DNA of 64,000 bases from positions 75,069 through 139,068 of the forward strand of contig JAEYPO010000036.1 in assembly GCA_023410595.1 (NCBI GenBank), written 5' to 3'. Below the pieces are notes generated by a model. That model was not told the origin of the DNA and did no database searches. It was given only the letters and a program-made list of their open reading frames with translations. Of the stretch, positions 17,039 through 26,043 are shown piece by piece (positions within the stretch are counted from its first letter, which is position 1; each line of letters opens with the position of its first letter). The position numbers and the translations under genes are program-made. Origin of the DNA: Bacillota bacterium (GTDB lineage Bacteria; Bacillota; Clostridia; Christensenellales; SZUA-584).

Positions 17039-17470
17039 TTGTCGGCAATCGCGGAGTTAAGGGGCGGCTTGAGCGCCCCGCAGCTGAATGGCGTCGTTTG
17101 GTTTCACGACACAGAGGAAGGAGTAAGAGTGGACGCGTATGTCTCGGGGCTGCCGCCTAGCGATACGGGCTTTTACGGGTTCCATATACATGAAAACGGT
17201 AGCTGCTCGCGGCCAGATTTTTCGGACGCCGGCGGACACTATAACCCAGGGCATACAGCTCATCCCATGCACGCGGGGGATTTTCCCATGCTGATGGGGA
17301 CGCGCCAAGGCAAAGCGTGGCTTTCGTTCATCACGCAGAGGTTTACCGTAAAGGACATCATAGGGCGCTCTGTTATAATCCACGAGTCGCGCGACGACTA
17401 TACGTCCCAGCCGGCCGGGGACGCGGGAAAGCGTGCGGGCTGCGGCGTTATTCGCGAAATGCATGTGTAA
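17039..17470 (+). CDS. Cu/Zn superoxide dismutase family protein
   Basis: The 143-residue frame is a SodC-type protein. Copper and zinc ligands are present: 'FHIHENG' (two His), 'GGHYNPGHTAHPMHAGDFP' (three His and the Asp), 'VIIHESRDD' (the last Cu His) and C-terminal 'GKRAGCGVI' with the catalytic-Arg region and second Cys. No signal peptide or lipobox is present, whereas bacterial SodC is usually exported. The start is uncertain. TTG at 17039 lies 29 bp beyond a strong AAAGGAGGGG site; in-frame codons nearer the site (TCA GAT ACG) contain only ACG as a possible non-standard start. Confidence 0.8.
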   Translation: MSAIAELRGGLSAPQLNGVVWFHDTEEGVRVDAYVSGLPPSDTGFYGFHIHENGSCSRPDFSDAGGHYNPGHTAHPMHAGDFPMLMGTRQGKAWLSFITQRFTVKDIIGRSVIIHESRDDYTSQPAGDAGKRAGCGVIREMHV

Positions 17471-17497
17471 TACGAGATAATCAAGCTAACGCTTTAC

Positions 17498-17528
17498 GCT
17501 GCGCCGGCAACAGGCGCAGCTTTCTTTA
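17498..17528 (+). terminator. Intrinsic terminator after the superoxide dismutase gene
   Basis: GCTGCGCC (17498-17505) pairs with GGCGCAGC (17513-17520), followed by TTTCTTTAT. Confidence 0.75.
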
Positions 17529-17651
17529 TGGGGCGCAAATCAAAAGCTTTCCGGGCGGTAGTTTTGTTTTACATATATTTATATATCATTTACAAACTTA
17601 TGGGGTTAACTTTACATTAAATATGATACAATCATTAAAGAGGTGATTCAA

Positions 17652-18092
17652 ATGGCGGTATTTGAGGCGGTCTCTCTCGCCATGAGGTATTGGTTTCTCG
17701 CGGCGGCGGCGATTGTACTGCTCAGCGTTACGGGCATATCTATAAAGGAATACAGGGAGAAACGTATGGTACTTAGCGTTGCCCAAAGCAGTATCGGGTA
17801 TATTCATGTCGTTTCGGGCCCCGAAGATATATTCAATGCAAACATACAGCTGATGCGCGAAAATACTATAGGCAAGGCGAGGAACGCCGACATCGTTATG
17901 AAAGACCCAAGCATAATGAAAGCGCATTCCCAGGTATACAGCTCGGACGGAGACGTGTATGTAAACAGGCTGGGTAAGGGAGAAGTCACCGTTAACGGCG
18001 CAGCCGTCACGTCGCCTGTTAAGATTACGACGGGGGACATAATCTGTTTCGGGAACATTGTGACAAGGCTGCACCTGAAAGAGGAAGACTGA
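17652..18092 (+). CDS. FHA domain protein with N-terminal membrane anchor
   Basis: 146 residues from the ATG at 17652, preceded by GAGGTG. One transmembrane helix (about 12-32) anchors a cytoplasmic forkhead-associated domain. Its phosphothreonine-binding core has 'IGKARNADIVMKDPSIMKAHSQVY' (about 78-100), matching the G-R-S-x-x-H pattern loosely, and 'VTVNGAAV' near 115. It is the first gene of a block with an FtsW/RodA polymerase and a PBP, overlapping the former by 1 bp. This mirrors the FHA-RodA-PBP modules of Actinobacteria, where Ser/Thr phosphorylation tunes cell-wall synthesis. Confidence 0.88.
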   Translation: MAVFEAVSLAMRYWFLAAAAIVLLSVTGISIKEYREKRMVLSVAQSSIGYIHVVSGPEDIFNANIQLMRENTIGKARNADIVMKDPSIMKAHSQVYSSDGDVYVNRLGKGEVTVNGAAVTSPVKITTGDIICFGNIVTRLHLKEED

Positions 18093-19342
18093 TGGTACTC
18101 GAGAGAAAAGGGGCGGGGGCGCTCCTCGTATTTACGATATTGTTCCTGCTGTCCGGCTGCGGGCTGCTCGCGTTTAAAGACGGCGTGTTTAACGCCGACG
18201 TTTTGGCGCTCGGCGCGGGGGCTTCGCTGCTTGAACTGCTCGCGTACAACCTTATGGCGATAATCTTCCGTCACGTGGACAGGATAACGCTCGTCATCTG
18301 CCTGTTCTTAACGAGCGTGGGGCTAGTGATGCTCTCGCGGCTCAACGTGGAGGAAGCGGTGCAGCAGCTCATATGGCTCTCCATAGGCTGCGCCGCGCTG
18401 TTTGTCGCGGTAGCCGTGATAAAGAGCTCGCATAACTTTGGAAAGCTCAATTACATATTCATGGGGCTGTCATTCGGGCTGCTCGTGTTTACGTTCCTGT
18501 TCGCGTCCCCGGTGGGCGGCGCTAAGAACTGGGTTAAACTGGGCCCGGTGTCTTTCCAGCCCAGCGAGATAGCCAAAGTGCTGTTCATAATAGCTTCGGC
18601 TTACTTTTTCGCGGAAAAGAGGAAGCGCTTTGCCTCCGCTGTCTATGCGGTATACGTAGGGCTCTGCGTAATAGTGCTTGTTCTGTCCAACGATTTGGGA
18701 GGCGCGCTGCTGTTCGCGGGCACTTTCCTCGTGATGTTCTTCGCAGGCACGGGCAGGACGCTGCTCACGTTTGCGGGGCTGGGCGTCGCGGGAGCGGGCG
18801 CGGTGGCAAGCTATTTCGTTATTCCGCACGTTAAGGCAAGAGTCGTATTATGGCAGGACCCGTGGGCGCATTATACTACAAAAGGCTACCAAATAGTGCA
18901 GGGGCTCATCGCGATAGCGGCGGGCGGCGCGTTCGGCGCGGGGCTGGGCCTTGGATACCCTGAAGCCGTGCCTGTCAACGCGAGCGACTTCATATTCGCG
19001 GCGCTGTGCGAGGAATTCGGTATAATCTTCGGCATAATCATAATACTGTTATATCTCGCTTTCATAATACGCGGCATGCTGATAGCTTTAAGCGCCAGCA
19101 GCAGATTCCACGCGCTGCTTGTGTTCGGCGCGACTTGCATGCTGTCGCTGCAGTGTTTCATAATAATAGGCGGCGTAATAAAGCTGATACCGCTTACCGG
19201 CATCACGCTTCCGTTTGTAAGCGCGGGAGGCAGCTCGCTCATAGCGTGCTTCGGCCTTGTGGGCATGATAGAGGGCGTCGCCGTCAAAAATGGAGAGCGC
19301 GACGAGCGAAAGATAACGGCGGCCGGAGGCGAGGTGCTATGA
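18092..19342 (+). CDS. FtsW/RodA/SpoVE family peptidoglycan glycosyltransferase
   Basis: A 416-residue SEDS protein with about ten transmembrane helices. Typical SEDS motifs are present: 'GGAKNWVKLGPVSFQPSEIAK' (about 140-160), 'DLGGALLFAG' (about 203-212) and the conserved C-terminal 'LPLTGITLPFVSAGGSS' type segment (about 370-388). It polymerises lipid II glycan strands. The paired class B PBP overlaps its stop by 4 bp, so the two should form a SEDS-bPBP complex. Whether it acts in elongation, division or sporulation cannot be read from sequence. Confidence 0.94.
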   Translation: MVLERKGAGALLVFTILFLLSGCGLLAFKDGVFNADVLALGAGASLLELLAYNLMAIIFRHVDRITLVICLFLTSVGLVMLSRLNVEEAVQQLIWLSIGCAALFVAVAVIKSSHNFGKLNYIFMGLSFGLLVFTFLFASPVGGAKNWVKLGPVSFQPSEIAKVLFIIASAYFFAEKRKRFASAVYAVYVGLCVIVLVLSNDLGGALLFAGTFLVMFFAGTGRTLLTFAGLGVAGAGAVASYFVIPHVKARVVLWQDPWAHYTTKGYQIVQGLIAIAAGGAFGAGLGLGYPEAVPVNASDFIFAALCEEFGIIFGIIIILLYLAFIIRGMLIALSASSRFHALLVFGATCMLSLQCFIIIGGVIKLIPLTGITLPFVSAGGSSLIACFGLVGMIEGVAVKNGERDERKITAAGGEVL

Positions 19343-20733
19343 AGAGACCCAAGAAGAACGTGCTGCGCAGAAATATAACGGCGCTGCTCATAGTATTCAT
19401 AATCATGTTTTCCGGACTCATCGTATACTTAGGATATGTAAACGTCGTGTTCGGCGAGCGCTGGTTCGCTACGCCTTACAATCCGCGCATACAGAATATG
19501 AAGACGAACGTTGCGGCGGGCGATATACTGGACAGGACGGGGCGCAAGCTGCTTTTTACCAAGGACGGCAAACGCGAATACATCGGCGGCAAGGGGTTGC
19601 GCGAATCCATAGCGCACATACTGGGCGACGAATACGGGCTTTCTTACGGCGCGCAGACTATATATTCTAAATATCTCTACGGCCAGGGGCTCGATACAAT
19701 AACGCAGATAACGCAGCTGCTTTCAGGTGAAGAGCGAAGGGGCGGCGACGTGAAGCTGACCATAGACTCAAAGCTCTGCGATACGGCTATGGACGCGCTG
19801 GGTGGCCATGACGGAGCAGTAGTCGTTATGAACTACAAGACGGGCGAGGTAATCGCCAGCGTGTCGTCTCCGTCGTTCGACCCGGCGGACATGAAGGAGT
19901 TCCAGGAGGGCGGCGGCACCAGCGAACTCGTAAACAGAGCGTTTTCAGGGCTGTACGCTCCGGGCAGCACTTTTAAGCTGATAACCGCCGCGGCGCTTAT
20001 TGAGAGCGGCAACGAAGGCTTTAAGACGACGTGCGCGGGCGGCACGGATATAGGCGGCAAAAGGATAGCGTGCACCGGCGAGCACGGCGACGTTGACTTA
20101 GAGAGCGCGCTCGTGCACTCATGCAACGTATATTTCGCGGAAGCGGCCGTGGCTATGGGCAAGGGAGCGCTTGCGGCCGAGGCGGAGAAGTTCCTCTATA
20201 ACAGGAAGATAATGTTTGGCGACGTCGTAATGAAAGACAGCGTATATGAATCGGGCAGCGGCGACAACGATCTCGCATGGTCGGCCGTCGGCCAGTACCA
20301 CGACCTCATAACGCCGCTTCAGTCTTGTATGATAGCGGCGTGCATAGCTAACGACGGCGTGATGATGGAGCCTAAGCTGCTGCTGGGCGTCTCAAACGGA
20401 GGGACGGCGTCATACAGCCTTACTCCCAGCGTCGCGGTGACGCCGCTTGATAATACGGATAAGCTTAAGAGCATGATGGTAAACGTCGTGAAGAGCGGCA
20501 CGGGCAGGAAGGCGAGAATAAAGGGCGTTACGGTAGCGGGCAAGACGGGCACCGCGCAGGTGCAGCTTGAAAACGGCGAAGTCGGCGAAAACGCGTGGTT
20601 CGTCGGATTCATAGAGGACGACGAGCACCCGGCAGCCATTGCGGTCGTGATGGAGAGGGCGGGAGCGGGAAGCTCTAACGCCGCGCCCGCAGCGAAGACC
20701 GTGCTCAGCAAGGCCATAGACCTCGGGTACTGA
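19339..20733 (+). CDS. Class B penicillin-binding protein (transpeptidase)
   Basis: Starts at the ATG at 19339, overlapping the SEDS gene; the longer frame upstream is an out-of-frame read through that gene. The 464-residue protein has a membrane anchor (about 10-32), a short pedestal and a transpeptidase domain. The active-site SxxK is 'STFK' near 210, SxN is 'SCN' near 260, and 'KTGTA' near 400. It is shorter than canonical PBP2 or FtsI and resembles the PbpA type of Actinobacteria and Clostridia. It cross-links the glycan made by the adjacent SEDS protein. Confidence 0.94.
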   Translation: MKRPKKNVLRRNITALLIVFIIMFSGLIVYLGYVNVVFGERWFATPYNPRIQNMKTNVAAGDILDRTGRKLLFTKDGKREYIGGKGLRESIAHILGDEYGLSYGAQTIYSKYLYGQGLDTITQITQLLSGEERRGGDVKLTIDSKLCDTAMDALGGHDGAVVVMNYKTGEVIASVSSPSFDPADMKEFQEGGGTSELVNRAFSGLYAPGSTFKLITAAALIESGNEGFKTTCAGGTDIGGKRIACTGEHGDVDLESALVHSCNVYFAEAAVAMGKGALAAEAEKFLYNRKIMFGDVVMKDSVYESGSGDNDLAWSAVGQYHDLITPLQSCMIAACIANDGVMMEPKLLLGVSNGGTASYSLTPSVAVTPLDNTDKLKSMMVNVVKSGTGRKARIKGVTVAGKTGTAQVQLENGEVGENAWFVGFIEDDEHPAAIAVVMERAGAGSSNAAPAAKTVLSKAIDLGY

Positions 20734-20734
20734 C

Positions 20735-22567
20735 ATGAATGAAGTAATACAGGACAAGCTTAAGAACCTTCCCAAGACGCCCGGCGTTTACATGATGAAG
20801 GACTCATCGGGCAAGGTCATATACGTTGGTAAGGCGGTCGCGCTCAAAAACAGGGTAAGCCAGTATTTCCGCAGCTTGAACAGAAAAGATCCCAAAACCG
20901 CCGCCATGGTCTCGGAAGTCGCGGATTTTGAGTATATATTGTGCGGTACGGAGATAGAGGCGCTCATACTCGAATGCAACATGATAAAGCGCTACAGCCC
21001 GTACTACAACATAATGCTGCGTGATGATAAGCATTATCCGTACATAAGAATAGATTATAACGAGAGATTTCCGCGCGTATGCGTTACAAGGCGCGTCAAG
21101 AACGACGGCGCAAAATATTACGGGCCTTATATAGCGTCGCATATACTGCACGACATACTCGACACCGTTACTAAGATGTTCCCTATACGCACGTGCAAAA
21201 AGGACATAACGGGAACGGAGAAGTCAAGGCCGTGCCTAAACTACGAGATGGGCAGATGCCTCGCGCCGTGCGCCGGGAAAGTCTCGGAGTATGAATACAA
21301 GCGAATGGTGGACGAAATAGCCGATTTTCTCTCGGGGCGCTATAAGGGGCTGGAAAAGCAGCTCGAGGAGGAGATGACTGATGCCTCCCGTAAAATGGAG
21401 TACGAGAAAGCGGCGGTGATACGCGACAGGATAAGGTGGCTGCACACGCTGTTTGAAAAGCAGAAGGCGGGATTTCCCGACCTCAATGATAAGGACGTTT
21501 TTGCCGTTTACGAGCAGGGCGACGAGGCTGTCGTGCAGATGTTTCTCGTGCGCAAGGGCGAGCTTAACTATATGGAGCGGTATTTCATGAAGTGCGCGGG
21601 CGAAGGGGAGAGCGACGTGCTCTCATATCTCATAAAGCAGTATTATTCGTCCGTGAGCGGCATAGCGAAACAGGTCTACGTTAACGTCGAGCCGGGGGAA
21701 AAAGAGCTCATAGAGCGGTGGCTGACGGAGAAGCGCGGGAGCAAGGTACAGCTGCATGTGCCCGAAAAGGGCGACAACAAGAAGCTTGTCGATATGGCGC
21801 TCTCCAACGCTAAGGAGGCGCTTACGCGAAGGCTCACAAGAGCCCAGCGCGAATACGACGCTACGGAAGGCGCGCTTTTAGAGCTGAAAGAGGCGCTCGG
21901 CATGGAGAGCGACATAAACCGCATGGAGTGCTACGATATATCCAATATACAGGGCACGGACTCCGTGGCGTCTATGGTCGTTTTTACGGACGGGAAACCA
22001 AACAAGAGAGAATACCGGCGTTTCAAGATAAAGACGGTAGAGGGTGCGGACGATTTCGCTTCTATGAACGAGGTGCTGACTAGAAGGCTTAAACGCGGTC
22101 TGCAGCAGTCGGAAGGGTTTGAGACCATGCCGACGCTCATCGTCGTGGACGGCGGTAAGGGGCAGCTTCACGCGGCGTACGACGCGCTTGCATCGCTGGG
22201 CCTCGAGGATATGCCGCTGATAAGCCTTGCGAAGAGGGAAGAAGAAGTGTTCGTACCGGGCAGCAGCGACCCTATAATATTGGACAGAGACAGCAACGCG
22301 CTGCGGCTTTTAACGCGCATAAGAGACGAGGCGCACAGGTTCGCCATAACGTACCACCGCGGGCTGCGGCTTAAAAAGGTGGAGGATTCCGTGCTGCTGA
22401 AGATACCGTATGTGGGCGAGGCGCGGGCGAAGGCGCTGCTGCGGCACTTTGAGACTGTAGGGGACATAAGGGAAGCGGGGTTTGACGACATAGTGAGCGT
22501 TGAGGGCATGGACGTGCGCTCTGCAAGGGCGGTCGTGGAATACTTCGAAGCTGACCGTGACGAATAG
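20735..22567 (+). CDS. uvrC: Excinuclease ABC subunit C
   Basis: A 610-residue UvrC. The N-terminal GIY-YIG nuclease has 'GVYMMKDSSGKVIYVGKA' (about 15-33). A cysteine-bearing segment follows ('CLNYEMGRCLAPCAG', about 167-181), then the UVR motif near 215 and the RNase H-like 5' nuclease core, with 'MECYDISNIQGTDSVASMVVF' near 398 and 'VVDGGKGQL' near 470. The C-terminal helix-hairpin-helix pair ends the protein. It makes the dual incisions of nucleotide excision repair with UvrA and UvrB, which are not in this window. It begins 1 bp after the PBP stop. Confidence 0.97.
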   Translation: MNEVIQDKLKNLPKTPGVYMMKDSSGKVIYVGKAVALKNRVSQYFRSLNRKDPKTAAMVSEVADFEYILCGTEIEALILECNMIKRYSPYYNIMLRDDKHYPYIRIDYNERFPRVCVTRRVKNDGAKYYGPYIASHILHDILDTVTKMFPIRTCKKDITGTEKSRPCLNYEMGRCLAPCAGKVSEYEYKRMVDEIADFLSGRYKGLEKQLEEEMTDASRKMEYEKAAVIRDRIRWLHTLFEKQKAGFPDLNDKDVFAVYEQGDEAVVQMFLVRKGELNYMERYFMKCAGEGESDVLSYLIKQYYSSVSGIAKQVYVNVEPGEKELIERWLTEKRGSKVQLHVPEKGDNKKLVDMALSNAKEALTRRLTRAQREYDATEGALLELKEALGMESDINRMECYDISNIQGTDSVASMVVFTDGKPNKREYRRFKIKTVEGADDFASMNEVLTRRLKRGLQQSEGFETMPTLIVVDGGKGQLHAAYDALASLGLEDMPLISLAKREEEVFVPGSSDPIILDRDSNALRLLTRIRDEAHRFAITYHRGLRLKKVEDSVLLKIPYVGEARAKALLRHFETVGDIREAGFDDIVSVEGMDVRSARAVVEYFEADRDE

Positions 22568-22629
22568 CTTATATGTTGTAAATTGGCTTACCGTATTGTA
22601 GACTGTTATTGTAAAATTTCGGGGGATAT

Positions 22630-23535
22630 ATGGAGACCGGCAGAATAGCGGAAGCGTTATCAGAAAGAATAAAAGACGTCCGGCAAGGCGAGAGCATGGC
22701 GCTGCATACGTCGTTTAAGGCGGGCGGGCCCGCTGATATCATGGCGCTGCCCAAAACCCCGGACGATATAAAGCACGCGCTGGCCATAACGGCGGCGTAC
22801 GATTGCCCGCTGTTCGTCATGGGCAGGGGCACGAACCTGCTTGTTACGAGCAAGGGCTATCGCGGCGTGGTATTAAAGCTTGCGGACAACTTTGCGGGCG
22901 CTGCGTTTGAGGGCGAGTATGTTACAGCTAAGAGCGGCACGCCGCTGGCGGCGCTCGTAAGGGAAGCGATAGACCATGGCCTGGGCGGCGCGGAATTCCT
23001 GGGCGGCATACCCGGGACTCTCGGCGGCGCCGTATACATGAACGCGGGCGCGTACGAAGGGGAGACGTGCGATTTGGTGGAAGAAGTATACCTTGTGTCG
23101 GAAAGCGAAGAGCTTACGGTAAAGAAGAGCGGCATGGGGTTTGGATACAGGAGCAGCATGCTTAATAAAACACCGTTTATCGTTACGGGCGTAAGGCTTA
23201 AGCTAAAGCCGTGCAGTACCGAAGAGAGCCTAAAAAAGCTCACGGAATTCAATAAACGGCGGAGAGAAAAGCAGCCGCTTGAATATCCGAGCGCCGGCAG
23301 CACGTTCAAGCGCCCCAAAGGGTGTTATGCGGGAGCGCTTATAGAACAGGCGGGCTTAAAAGGGCTTATGATAGGCGGAGCGCAGGTTTCAGAGAAGCAC
23401 GCGGGGTTTATAATAAATACAGGGGGAGCCGCGCCGGAAGACATACTCGCACTTATTGAAAAGGTGCGCAGAGAGGTGTATGAATATAGCGGCGTCGTGC
23501 TGGAGCCGGAAGTCAAGGTAGTGGGCGAGCCATGA
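22630..23535 (+). CDS. murB: UDP-N-acetylmuramate dehydrogenase
   Basis: A 301-residue flavoenzyme that reduces UDP-GlcNAc-enolpyruvate to UDP-MurNAc in peptidoglycan precursor synthesis. FAD-binding segments 'MGRGTNLLV' (about 68-76) and 'GIPGTLGGAVYMNAGAYEGE' (about 130-150) are present, with the catalytic 'YPSAGSTFKRP' serine near 222 and 'EPEVKVVG' glutamate at the C-terminus. This matches the shorter type IIb enzymes of Firmicutes. It follows uvrC by 62 bp and overlaps the PHP gene by 4 bp. Confidence 0.96.
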   Translation: METGRIAEALSERIKDVRQGESMALHTSFKAGGPADIMALPKTPDDIKHALAITAAYDCPLFVMGRGTNLLVTSKGYRGVVLKLADNFAGAAFEGEYVTAKSGTPLAALVREAIDHGLGGAEFLGGIPGTLGGAVYMNAGAYEGETCDLVEEVYLVSESEELTVKKSGMGFGYRSSMLNKTPFIVTGVRLKLKPCSTEESLKKLTEFNKRRREKQPLEYPSAGSTFKRPKGCYAGALIEQAGLKGLMIGGAQVSEKHAGFIINTGGAAPEDILALIEKVRREVYEYSGVVLEPEVKVVGEP

Positions 23536-24236
23536 AACTTTTTGCGGATTATCATACGCATACGGTGTTCAGCCACGGCACGGGCGGTGTAGACGATAAC
23601 GTTGAAGCGGCGCTTAAAGCTGGGCTCGGCATAGTCGGCATAACGGACCACTCTACGGCGAACCTGGCGTACGGCATAAAAAAGGGACAGCTTGCGAGGT
23701 ATATTGAAACCATAGAGGCCGCGAAAAAACGGTATGGCGGCCGCATCGATATAAAGTCGGGGCTGGAACTGAACCTTACCGGCCTTGACGGCGGCGCCGA
23801 CATACCGAAAGGGTATAAGTTTGATATACTGATACTCGGGTTCCATAAGTCGGCGCTTCCTGGTGACATAGGGACGGCGTGGACTTTTTTTACCGGAAAG
23901 TATTTCGGGCATGTAGACGCAATAACGAACGCTTACATGCTTGCGATACAGAAGCGGCATGTGGACATAATATCGCATCCGGGCTATGGCGTTCCCGTAG
24001 ATTACGCAAAGCTTGGAAGGGCGTGCGCCGATTACGGCACGCTGTTTGAGATAAACGAAAAGCACGCCGACCTTTCGGCGGAAGATATAAACGCGGCGGC
24101 TTTGGAGGGCGCGAGGTTTGTAATCTCGAGCGACGCCCACTGGCCGCAGGACGTAGGGAGAGTAACAAGGGCGCTCGCGCTTGCGAAGCAGTCAGGACTT
24201 AGCGTAAGGCAGATAGCGAACGTCCGGGAGGAATGA
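23532..24236 (+). CDS. PHP domain phosphoesterase
   Basis: A 234-residue PHP protein (YcdX-like). Metal-binding motifs are visible: 'DYHTHTVFSHGTG' (HxH near residue 7), 'TDHS' near 40, a Glu in 'GLELNLTG' near 78, 'ISHPGY' near 155 and 'SSDAHWP' near 200. It is probably a trinuclear-metal phosphoesterase; the substrate is unknown. A PHP gene next to murB, rapZ and whiA is a recurrent clostridial arrangement. It is coupled to murB by overlap and ends 1 bp before rapZ. Confidence 0.9.
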   Translation: MKLFADYHTHTVFSHGTGGVDDNVEAALKAGLGIVGITDHSTANLAYGIKKGQLARYIETIEAAKKRYGGRIDIKSGLELNLTGLDGGADIPKGYKFDILILGFHKSALPGDIGTAWTFFTGKYFGHVDAITNAYMLAIQKRHVDIISHPGYGVPVDYAKLGRACADYGTLFEINEKHADLSAEDINAAALEGARFVISSDAHWPQDVGRVTRALALAKQSGLSVRQIANVREE

Positions 24237-24237
24237 C

Positions 24238-25110
24238 ATGAAATTCATAATAGTAACAGGGCTTTCGGGCGCAGGCAGATCCCAGGCGCTCAAGCGTCTT
24301 GAGGACATGGGCTATTTCTGCGTGGACAACATGCCCCCTAAGCTTATACCCGGATTCGCCAGGATGTGCGTAGGAAGCGAGCATATTGCAAAGGCGGCTA
24401 CCGTTGTGGACACGCGCATGGGCGACATGTTCGAGGACATATTCGACGCGATAAAGGCCCTTAAAGAAATGAAAAACGTCGAACTCAGCATACTGTTCCT
24501 CGACGCGAATGACGAGGCGATAGTCAAGAGGTTCAAGGAAACGCGGCGCAGGCATCCTATGTCCAAAGACGGAATGGTGACGGCGGGAATTATGCTGGAG
24601 CGCGGCAAGCTTAGAAGCATTAAGGATATGGCTAACACCACGATAGATACGTCCACATACTCTGTTAAAAAGCTAGGCGAGGTGATGGATAAGCTTTTCA
24701 GCGACGAGGGTGAAACAGGCATACTCATAAACGTGACAACGTTCGGGTATAAAAGGGGTATACCTATAGACGCCGACCTTGTGTTCGACATGAGGTTTAT
24801 ACCCAACCCGTTTTATCAGGAGGAACTGCGCGAGCACAACGGCAGGGAACAGATGGTGCGCGATTACGTGCTGTCGTTCCCGAGGACTAAGGTGTTCATA
24901 GATAAGGTAAGCGAACTCGTAAATTATATAGCGCCTTATTACCTCGAGCAGGATAAAAAGCAGCTGGTCATAGCTATAGGATGCACGGGCGGCATACACA
25001 GAAGCGTAGTGGTGGCGGAAGAGTTGTATAGCATATTCAAATCGCAGGGCTACCGCGTAAGCATAGAGCACAGGGACATACAAAAAGAATCGGTGATCAG
25101 GGAGGGGTAA
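24238..25110 (+). CDS. rapZ: RapZ/YvcJ family nucleotide-binding protein
   Basis: 290 residues matching RapZ/YvcJ. The N-terminal P-loop domain begins 'GLSGAGRSQALKRLEDMGYF' (about 8-27) and 'CVDNMPP'. The C-terminal UTP/RNA-binding domain has 'GCTGGIHRSVVVAEEL' near 245 and 'HRDI' near the end. The Walker A lysine normally seen (GAGKS) is arginine here, which may weaken nucleotide hydrolysis. In Bacillus the homologue affects competence and acts with YvcK and WhiA; here yvcK is missing from the cluster. Its stop overlaps the whiA start by 1 bp. Confidence 0.94.
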   Translation: MKFIIVTGLSGAGRSQALKRLEDMGYFCVDNMPPKLIPGFARMCVGSEHIAKAATVVDTRMGDMFEDIFDAIKALKEMKNVELSILFLDANDEAIVKRFKETRRRHPMSKDGMVTAGIMLERGKLRSIKDMANTTIDTSTYSVKKLGEVMDKLFSDEGETGILINVTTFGYKRGIPIDADLVFDMRFIPNPFYQEELREHNGREQMVRDYVLSFPRTKVFIDKVSELVNYIAPYYLEQDKKQLVIAIGCTGGIHRSVVVAEELYSIFKSQGYRVSIEHRDIQKESVIREG

Positions 25111-26039
25111 TGTCTTTTTCATCGATCGCAAAAGGAGAGATATGCAAGACCGAGCCGGGCGAAGAATGCTGCGAACTCGCGGAGCTCTCCGCGATGCTGC
25201 ATACGGCTGGGTCGATAAACATCTCGGGCGGCACGTTTACGCTGCGCCTCGATACGGAGAACGCGGCGGTTGCACGCCGGGCGTTTTTGCTCGTGAAACG
25301 GATGTACGGCGTACACACCCGCATGGAGATGCATACGAATCCGCTTAAAGGCAACCATATATATTCGCTGCTTATTGATGAGGCGAGCGCGCGTATGGTC
25401 GCGCTGGACACGCGCCTTATAGGCGAGGACGGTTTAAGCTTCGGCACTGACGCTGCGTTTATAAAGAACCGCTGTTGCATGGTGGCTTTTTTACGCGGAG
25501 CTTTTTTGGGCGGCGGGTCGATAACTAACCCGGAAAAGCGGTACCATATGGAATTTGTTTGCGGCCAAAAGGAATTTGCATCGGGTCTGTTGAATATTAT
25601 TAATGAGCTGGGTGTGACGGCGAAAATGATACCCCGCGGCAGGACGTTCGTGGTGTATCTTAAAGAAGGCGATCCTATCGTTACGCTGCTCACCATGATG
25701 GGCGCACATTCTTCCATACTCAGCATCGAGAACATCCGCATAATGAAGAGCGTCAGAAACACGGTCAACAGGAAAGTCAACTGCGAGACAGGCAATCTTT
25801 CAAAAACGGTCAACGCGTCGATTCGGCAACAGGAAAGCATAGAATACATACGGACACATTTAGGGCTTGATAAGCTCTCTTCGGGGCTGCGGGAAGTTGC
25901 GGAAGCAAGGATAAGCAACCCTGACGCTACGCTGGAAGAACTGGCGGCTTATATTGGAGCCGCTTCAAAATCGGGAATAAACCATAAGTTAAGGAAGCTG
26001 GATAGTATAGCGCAGCAACTAAAAACTACAAGGAGGTAG
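25110..26039 (+). CDS. whiA: DNA-binding protein WhiA
   Basis: A 309-residue WhiA. Its N-terminal half is a degenerate LAGLIDADG homing-endonuclease fold ('FLRGAFLGGGSITNPEKRYHMEF', near 130-152), and the C-terminal ~90 residues are a sigma4-like helix-turn-helix ('TLEELAAYIGAASKSGINHKLRKL'). WhiA controls sporulation-linked division genes in Streptomyces and affects division and chromosome segregation in Bacillus. It lies between rapZ and the Crh-like gene, as in Bacillus except for the missing yvcK. Confidence 0.96.
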   Translation: MSFSSIAKGEICKTEPGEECCELAELSAMLHTAGSINISGGTFTLRLDTENAAVARRAFLLVKRMYGVHTRMEMHTNPLKGNHIYSLLIDEASARMVALDTRLIGEDGLSFGTDAAFIKNRCCMVAFLRGAFLGGGSITNPEKRYHMEFVCGQKEFASGLLNIINELGVTAKMIPRGRTFVVYLKEGDPIVTLLTMMGAHSSILSIENIRIMKSVRNTVNRKVNCETGNLSKTVNASIRQQESIEYIRTHLGLDKLSSGLREVAEARISNPDATLEELAAYIGAASKSGINHKLRKLDSIAQQLKTTRR

Positions 26040-26043
26040 TATC

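Noticed and set aside
19006..19338. Upstream extension of the PBP reading frame by 111 codons
   Set aside because: It runs out of frame through the SEDS gene and is rich in Arg/His shadow sequence; the ATG at 19339 fits the family and overlaps the preceding stop.
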